From NCBI GenBank assembly GCA_943359705.1, contig CALRIB010000006.1, forward strand, positions 1-23,498: DNA of 23,498 nt, written 5' to 3'. The notes beneath the pieces are model-generated. The model did not search any database. It saw only the letters and a list, made by a program, of their open reading frames with translations, and was not told the DNA's origin. Below are positions 19,225 to 23,498 of the stretch, in pieces; the stretch's first letter is position 1, and each line of letters starts with the position of its first letter. The position numbers and the translations under genes are program-made. The stretch comes from Candidatus Nomurabacteria bacterium. GTDB taxonomy: Bacteria; Patescibacteriota; Minisyncoccia; Phycocordibacterales; UBA2100.

Positions 19225-20547
19225 TTACTGATTTAAAATATCGATTTCGGCTTGAATGTCGTCGGCGTGGCTCATAACCTGGGTGCCGTAAAAGGCGTAT
19301 GCGGCTTTGTTCCAATTGCCGCCGGCAAAATATTTGAGGGCTGCTTTTCTCTCGCTTTCGCGCGTGCCGCCGTCTGCGCCGTTGTCTTTCATCAGGAGCG
19401 CGGTCGCGAATACGGCGGTACGCCCATTCCACGGGTCCGGATAACTCTCACCCGTAATTCCCGAGAGCCTGTTCTTGAACAACACCCACGTAGAGGGAAT
19501 GAATTGTGCGGGACCCATAGCACCGCCATAGCCGCTCGCCTGCGGACATGAAACGGGTGTCGTCGGCCAATCGCGCCCGACCGCTTGGGTTATCTGCTGG
19601 AACGGCACCGTATCACGGGGTGCTTTCATAACGTTGGCAAAAACCTTGCCCGTATTCTTGCCGACGCCGCTGCCCGTCGTGATATTGGTCACGTAGCACG
19701 AGCCGACGTTTGACCCGAGGTCACTCTCTTGCGTGAGGATGGCGAGGATGAGCGCGGGGCGCACGCCGGTCGAGGCACTTGCAGCCTTCGCATAATCGTA
19801 TGCGGTGCCGAACGGTATAGCACCCGAGTCGCGAAGACCGAACAGTGCCGCACGTATCGAGGCAGCTTGTTTTTGTTTGTCGGCAATGATCTGCTGATAG
19901 GTTTTTTCCTGTCCCTTGGTGACCGTGAGAATACTCTTTTTTTGTTTCTCGTCATTTTGGACCGCTTGCTTGGCCAACACCTGCACTTGCCGCACCTTCT
20001 CCGCCTCATCCTGCTTATCCTCAAGCTCAGTCTTGCGGCTGTTCAGGTCGGAGCGGAGCGCCGCCATCTCCGCGAATGACGTGTCTATCGAGCGCTGAAG
20101 TGATTGAAAATTGTCGAGATCGGTAAAAATATCCGAAAGCGAGCCGGAGAGCACAAGAAGTGCGAGCGGGATGTCGTCGACCTGACGCGTCTCGCGCAAA
20201 AGCTGTGCCAGAGAGTCCTTCGTGCGCTCCACCTTGCCGTCGACCTGTACAATGGCCGACTGCTTTTCTGAGATATTGCCCTGGAGCTGCTTGAGTGTGA
20301 TATCGCTGGCCTTGATCTGCAGCTGCGCGGCTTTTATTTTCTTGTCGAGAATGCCGATGTCGCGCTCAAGAGTGGTGCGTTGTTTGGTGAGATCCGAGAG
20401 CGTGCCCTGGTTGTTGGCAATCTCCTGCTCTATTCTGTCGAGCTGAGCCTGCAGGGCCGCGCGTTGCTCAGTGGTAGTTTGGGCAAAAGCGAAAAACGGC
20501 AGCGTGGACAGCAAAAATAAAACGGCGAACAGGGCGCGTAGGCGCAT
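19225..20547 (-). CDS. Secreted lytic transglycosylase with N-terminal coiled coil
   Basis: Cleaves peptidoglycan outside the membrane. The 440-residue protein has a signal peptide (1-22, cleavage after AFA), then a long heptad-rich coiled coil (about 25-235) like the EnvC/CwlO-type hydrolase regulators. A C-terminal MltB-like (SLT_2) domain follows. Glu274 in ALILAILTQESDLGSN is the likely catalytic acid, and GGAMGPAQFIPSTW (341-354) is the MltB signature; DPWNGRTAVFATALLM follows. Two Cys (284 and 334) could form a disulfide. ATG 20547 has GGGAG 7 nt upstream and a TATACT box at 20565-20560. It starts 24 nt after rplY and may be read from it. Probably acts in cell separation or wall remodelling. 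Confidence 0.87.
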   Translation of the reverse strand: MRLRALFAVLFLLSTLPFFAFAQTTTEQRAALQAQLDRIEQEIANNQGTLSDLTKQRTTLERDIGILDKKIKAAQLQIKASDITLKQLQGNISEKQSAIVQVDGKVERTKDSLAQLLRETRQVDDIPLALLVLSGSLSDIFTDLDNFQSLQRSIDTSFAEMAALRSDLNSRKTELEDKQDEAEKVRQVQVLAKQAVQNDEKQKKSILTVTKGQEKTYQQIIADKQKQAASIRAALFGLRDSGAIPFGTAYDYAKAASASTGVRPALILAILTQESDLGSNVGSCYVTNITTGSGVGKNTGKVFANVMKAPRDTVPFQQITQAVGRDWPTTPVSCPQASGYGGAMGPAQFIPSTWVLFKNRLSGITGESYPDPWNGRTAVFATALLMKDNGADGGTRESERKAALKYFAGGNWNKAAYAFYGTQVMSHADDIQAEIDILNQ

Positions 20548-20571
20548 AGCGATACTCCCAGTATATCAAAA

Positions 20572-21231
20572 TTATTTGTCGGCCTTCTCTTTCTTCTCTT
20601 CTGCGGGGGCTGCGGCTTCTCCGGCTGCGGCTTCGTCGGGCTTCGCGGTGAGGATGATGGTCTCGGGTGCGGGCGTAATCTCGACTGCCTCTTCCTTGAA
20701 TTCCTTGACGGAGGCAACAATCTCTTCGGCGTTGGCAAGGAGCGATGCGCTCGGCGGAAGTTTAATGTCTGCTGCGGTGATGTGGTCTCCGACATTGATG
20801 AGCTTTGAGAGATCGACTTCAAGGTGCTGCGGGAGTTCCTGCGGAGCAACCTCGATTTCGACTTCATGCAGCGTCTTCACTACGATGTGACCGGATTTTT
20901 CTGCCGGAGCGAGACCGACGAATTCGAGCGGCACTTTAATCTTCAGTTTCTTGCCCTTCTCGAGCACGTAGAAGTCTGCGTGCAGAAGGCGACCCGTCAC
21001 CGCGTCGAATTGGGCGTCATGAATCAGTGTGTCCTTGTCCTCGCCCACTCCTTTCAGCGTGACGATGGTCGTCTCACCCGCTTCTTTCCAGACGTGTTGC
21101 AAACGAAGCGCGTCGACGGCGATGGCGGTCGACTTTTCTTTCGGACCATAGAAAACAGCCGGAACGACGCCGTTTTTACGAAGATGTTCTGCGGTTTCTG
21201 TCCCTCGCTCTTTGACTTCCAACGTAAGCAT
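20572..21231 (-). CDS. rplY: 50S ribosomal protein L25/general stress protein Ctc
   Basis: Binds 5S rRNA. The 219-residue protein has the N-terminal L25 domain (LTLEVKERGTETAEHLRKNGVVPAVFYGP, HADFYVLEKGKKLKIKVPLEFVG) and the C-terminal TL5/Ctc beta domain (VEIEVAPQELPQHLEVDLSKLINVGDHI). A disordered Ala/Glu/Lys tail follows. Start ATG 21231 is set by homology (MLTLEVKERG) and by the promoter: the longer frame to 21267 would cross the -10 box. The leader is predicted to be only about 2 nt. Confidence 0.93.
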   Translation of the reverse strand: MLTLEVKERGTETAEHLRKNGVVPAVFYGPKEKSTAIAVDALRLQHVWKEAGETTIVTLKGVGEDKDTLIHDAQFDAVTGRLLHADFYVLEKGKKLKIKVPLEFVGLAPAEKSGHIVVKTLHEVEIEVAPQELPQHLEVDLSKLINVGDHITAADIKLPPSASLLANAEEIVASVKEFKEEAVEITPAPETIILTAKPDEAAAGEAAAPAEEKKEKADK

Positions 21232-21239
21232 GAACGACG

Positions 21240-21267
21240 AGTATAACGCAGAATTTTCAATTTTCAA
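21240..21267 (-). promoter_or_regulatory. rplY promoter, -35 inside AT-rich repeat
   Basis: On the minus strand, TTGAAA (21267-21262), a 16-bp spacer and TATACT (21245-21240), 8 nt from ATG 21231. Confidence 0.55.
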
Positions 21268-21342
21268 GCCTCAATTTCCAATGAATTTTCAATGTCACAT
21301 TGCGGCATTATTTGAAAATTGCAAATTGAAAATTGAAAATTA
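21251..21342. repeat. GAAAATT-type AT-rich inverted repeat
   Basis: TTTTCAATTTTCAA (21254-21267) and TTTTCAATGTC on the left face GAAAATTGCAAATTGAAAATTGAAAATT (from about 21313) on the right, written here in overlapping pieces. The array fills the rplY-pfkB divergent spacer and supplies TTGAAA boxes on both strands. Confidence 0.65.
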
Positions 21343-21348
21343 TTTCTC

Positions 21349-21357
21349 TGCTATACT
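21349..21357 (+). promoter_or_regulatory. Extended -10 promoter of the pfkB-family gene
   Basis: TGC then TATACT (21352-21357), 6 nt before ATG 21364, so the transcript would start at or within a base or two of the start codon. TTGAAA boxes upstream are at non-standard spacing (13 or 20 bp). Confidence 0.55.
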
Positions 21358-21363
21358 TTGCCT

Positions 21364-22347
21364 ATGAAATATGACTTCGTGGCCATCGGCGACATCACGA
21401 CCGATGCGTTTATCAAGCTCAAAGACGCCGAGGAGCTGCAGGATCACGGGGTACGGGAGCTCTGCGTACGCTTCGGCGACAAGGTCCCGTACGAAGAAGT
21501 CATCGAGGTGCGGGCCGTCGGCAATGCAGCCAATGCCGCGGTGGCTGCAGCACGCATCGGACTCTCCTCAGCACTCATCGCACGCATCGGTGACGACGAG
21601 AACGGCAGGAATTGCCGCTCTACGCTAAAGGACAACGGCGTGGCCGATGAATACGTCGAGACACAGGCCGGACTTCCGACCAATTATCACTATGTACTGT
21701 GGTTTGGCGCGGAGCGCACCATCCTTGTGAAGCAGACGAAATTCGCCTACTCGATGCCGAAGTTCGAAAGTCCGCCAGCGTACATTTACCTCACATCGCT
21801 CGGGGAAAGCGCCAAGGATTTCCATCACGAAATTGCTCGCTACGTGGCAGCACACCCGGAGACGAAACTCGTCTTTCAACCCGGCACGTTCCAGATAAAG
21901 CTCGGCGCCGAAGAGCTGAAAGATATTTACGCCGTGACCGAGATATTTTTCTGCAACAAAGAGGAGGCGCAGAAAATCCTCAATACGGAGGAGGGTGACG
22001 TAAAAAAACTCATGCAAATGGTTCGCCAGCTCGGTCCGAAGATTGTGGTAATTACCGACGGCCCGGCAGGCTCCAATATTCTGACCGACGAGGGAGCATG
22101 GCATGCGCCGATGTATCCTGACCCTGCCCCGCCGGTATCCCGTACGGGCGCGGGCGACGCCACTGCCTCGACCACCGTCTCATATATCATCCGCGGGCTG
22201 CCGCCCGCTGAAGCGCTTTTGCGCGGGCTCATAAATGCCGCATCGGTAGTGCAAGGAGTCGGCGCACAAGCCGGGCTTATGACAGGGCAAAAAATCGAAG
22301 AATGGTACAAAAAACGTCCGGGCACGTTCGTCGCAACTCCAATCTAG
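21364..22347 (+). CDS. PfkB-family carbohydrate/nucleoside kinase
   Basis: A ribokinase-fold kinase that phosphorylates a sugar or nucleoside using ATP. The 327-residue protein begins YDFVAIGDITTDAFIKL and has the substrate-side glycine motif VGNAANAAVAAARIG. The ATP/anion-hole motif is SRTGAGDATAST with the catalytic Asp at 265. Asn-Lys-Glu-Glu (FFCNKEEAQKIL) is the conserved NxxE-type motif. Length is normal for the family. Substrate specificity cannot be read from the sequence. It is convergent with the split transketolase genes (15 bp between stop codons), and sugar-phosphate metabolism is a common theme. Probably leaderless. Confidence 0.9.
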   Translation: MKYDFVAIGDITTDAFIKLKDAEELQDHGVRELCVRFGDKVPYEEVIEVRAVGNAANAAVAAARIGLSSALIARIGDDENGRNCRSTLKDNGVADEYVETQAGLPTNYHYVLWFGAERTILVKQTKFAYSMPKFESPPAYIYLTSLGESAKDFHHEIARYVAAHPETKLVFQPGTFQIKLGAEELKDIYAVTEIFFCNKEEAQKILNTEEGDVKKLMQMVRQLGPKIVVITDGPAGSNILTDEGAWHAPMYPDPAPPVSRTGAGDATASTTVSYIIRGLPPAEALLRGLINAASVVQGVGAQAGLMTGQKIEEWYKKRPGTFVATPI

Positions 22348-22362
22348 AATTAGCGGGTCGGG

Positions 22363-23349
22363 CTACTTCCTCGCAATCACCCTTTTAACGGCTTCAATAA
22401 TGTGTTTTGGTGCCATGCCGTAGTGCTCATACAATTCCGCGGCCGTGCCCGACTGCCCGTACTTGTCGTGCATACCGACGAACTCCATCGGCGTAGGATG
22501 ATTCACAGCCAGTAATTCCGCGATAGCGCTGCCGAGACCGCCGTGCACCTGATGCTCTTCCACCGTAACGACGGCACCCGCCTTCTGTGTGTCGCGCAAA
22601 ATCGCATCTTCGTCGAGCGGTTTGATAGTGTGAATATTGGTGACCGAGACTTCGATACCTTCTTTTTGAAGCTCGCGTGCCGCGAGCAAAGCGTTGTGAA
22701 CCAAGGAACCTGTGCCGAAAATCGCGACCTGCGGTTTTTCCGCCGTCCAGAAGGGGACTGCCTTCCCTATTTCAAAAGGAGTTTCTGCGGTCGTCATAAC
22801 GGGCGATTTTTCTCTGCCCCATCGCATATACACCGGACCTCCGAGCTTGGCCGCAGCGATGGTAGCCTTGCGTCCTTCTTCGGAATCGCATGCAGAGATG
22901 ACCGTGAATTTCGGAAGTGCGCGCATCAGAGCCATGTCCTCGAGTGCCTGGTGTGTCGCGCCGTCAGGGCCAACCGAGACGCCGGCGTGCATGCCGCACA
23001 CTATTGCGTGCAAATCGTTGAGACCGATGGTGGTACGGATTTGTTCCCAGTTGCGCCCGGGACTGAAGGCGGCGTACGAAGTGAAGAACGGAATTTTGCC
23101 GTAGTTGGCCATGCCCGCTGCGACGGTCGCAAGATTTTGCTCTGCCACGCCCACCTGGATGAATCGATCTGGGAATGCTTTTTGAAAAAGGTGCGCCTGC
23201 GTCGATTCTGCAAGGTCTGCAGTTAAAACGACAACGCGCTCATCCGCCTGCCCGGCCTCAACAACGCCCTTGCCAAAACCCTCGCGCGTCGAGGCCATCC
23301 CCGGCTTTTCGAAAACATTCTCAGCGAGTTTTACAGTAGGGTTAATCAT
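22363..23349 (-). CDS. Transketolase, C-terminal subunit
   Basis: Carries the pyrimidine-binding and C-terminal domains of the thiamine-diphosphate enzyme that moves two-carbon units between sugar phosphates. The 328-residue protein has the cofactor-activating Glu70 in FIQVGVAEQNLA, the run GMHAGVSVGPDGATHQALEDMALMR and the C-terminal VTVEEHQVHGGLGSAIAELL. Family length is normal for a split subunit. ATG 23349 overlaps the stop of the upstream N-terminal subunit (ATGA), so translation is coupled and the two form one enzyme. A DXS-like enzyme is less likely because a DXS is one long chain. Confidence 0.93.
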   Translation of the reverse strand: MINPTVKLAENVFEKPGMASTREGFGKGVVEAGQADERVVVLTADLAESTQAHLFQKAFPDRFIQVGVAEQNLATVAAGMANYGKIPFFTSYAAFSPGRNWEQIRTTIGLNDLHAIVCGMHAGVSVGPDGATHQALEDMALMRALPKFTVISACDSEEGRKATIAAAKLGGPVYMRWGREKSPVMTTAETPFEIGKAVPFWTAEKPQVAIFGTGSLVHNALLAARELQKEGIEVSVTNIHTIKPLDEDAILRDTQKAGAVVTVEEHQVHGGLGSAIAELLAVNHPTPMEFVGMHDKYGQSGTAAELYEHYGMAPKHIIEAVKRVIARK

Positions 23350-23498
23350 ACTTTGTTGGCTTCAAGCTCCTGCAAGAAAACTTCTTTTTGTTTGTCGGCG
23401 GGGATTTTGTCGGTCGGACCTTTGCCCGGCGGATTGCCGTGCCAGCGGTAGTCATTTTCAATCGTCGGAATACCTTTGCCCGGCGTTGTATGTGCCAG
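23346..23498 (-). CDS. Transketolase, N-terminal subunit (3' end only)
   Basis: Only the last 50 codons are in the window, in frame to the window edge. LAHTTPGKGIPTIEND followed by YRWHGNPPGKGPT is the end of the thiamine-diphosphate binding domain of transketolase (HTxxGKG, ENDxxWHG). It stops with TGA at 23346-23348, overlapping the ATG of the C-terminal subunit by 4 nt. The start lies outside the window. Confidence 0.88.
   Translation of the reverse strand: MAHTTPGKGIPTIENDYRWHGNPPGKGPTDKIPADKQKEVFLQELEANKV

Noticed and set aside
1..23498. Recoding of TGA to glycine, as in some CPR groups
   Set aside because: TGA serves as the stop of several genes here (GT2, N-terminal transketolase, PaaX-like, the gene after tsf) and no in-frame TGA is needed in any conserved protein.

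Overview
The window reads as a chromosome segment of a Candidate Phyla Radiation bacterium (Patescibacteria, most like Parcubacteria). This assignment is inference. It rests on short core proteins (EF-Ts 194 aa, RF1 325 aa), a transketolase split into two overlapping genes, an MltB-type lytic enzyme with a coiled coil, CPR-style Ig-like surface proteins with a sortase, and near-leaderless core genes. TGA ends several genes, so the standard bacterial code applies. There is no CRISPR array, rRNA gene, transposase or phage module.

Layout. 1-1356 is the 3' end of dnaE. A self-contained small gene (1426-1791) separates it from thrS, which ends at a shared convergent terminator. 3169-9240 is an accessory envelope region. 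It holds a GYYG-repeat surface protein with an IPYTG sorting-like motif, a small secreted two-cysteine protein, a pair of membrane proteins, a sortase whose operon partner carries 13 tandem hexapeptides, and a divergent membrane-anchored CARDB-like protein. 9311-9958 is a winged-helix/Cas2-fold (PaaX-like) gene bracketed by two 36-bp palindromes. gyrB and a single-chain pheS diverge from a spacer flanked by a 16-bp inverted repeat. A GT2 glycosyltransferase and an anchored thioredoxin-like protein follow, then tRNA-Thr(UGU). The minus strand then carries prfA, rpsB, tsf and a small membrane protein as a translation block, with rpmE, rplY and a lytic transglycosylase above it. A pfkB kinase and split transketolase genes close the window.

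How the parts fit. Both aminoacyl-tRNA synthetases are reduced. ThrRS lacks the N-terminal TGS/editing domains. PheRS is a catalytic core fused to a ferredoxin-fold anticodon-binding domain, as in mitochondria, so neither shows a proofreading module. Many core genes start 6-16 nt after an extended -10 box (TGCTATACT or similar), which implies very short leaders. Several small exported or membrane genes instead have strong promoters, Shine-Dalgarno sites and their own hairpins, and look like independent cassettes set between core genes. The envelope genes (sortase, repeat proteins, GT2, lytic enzyme) suggest a decorated cell surface, as expected for an episymbiont.

The strongest candidates for something new are the palindrome-bracketed Cas2/PaaX-like gene and the sortase plus hexapeptide-repeat operon.
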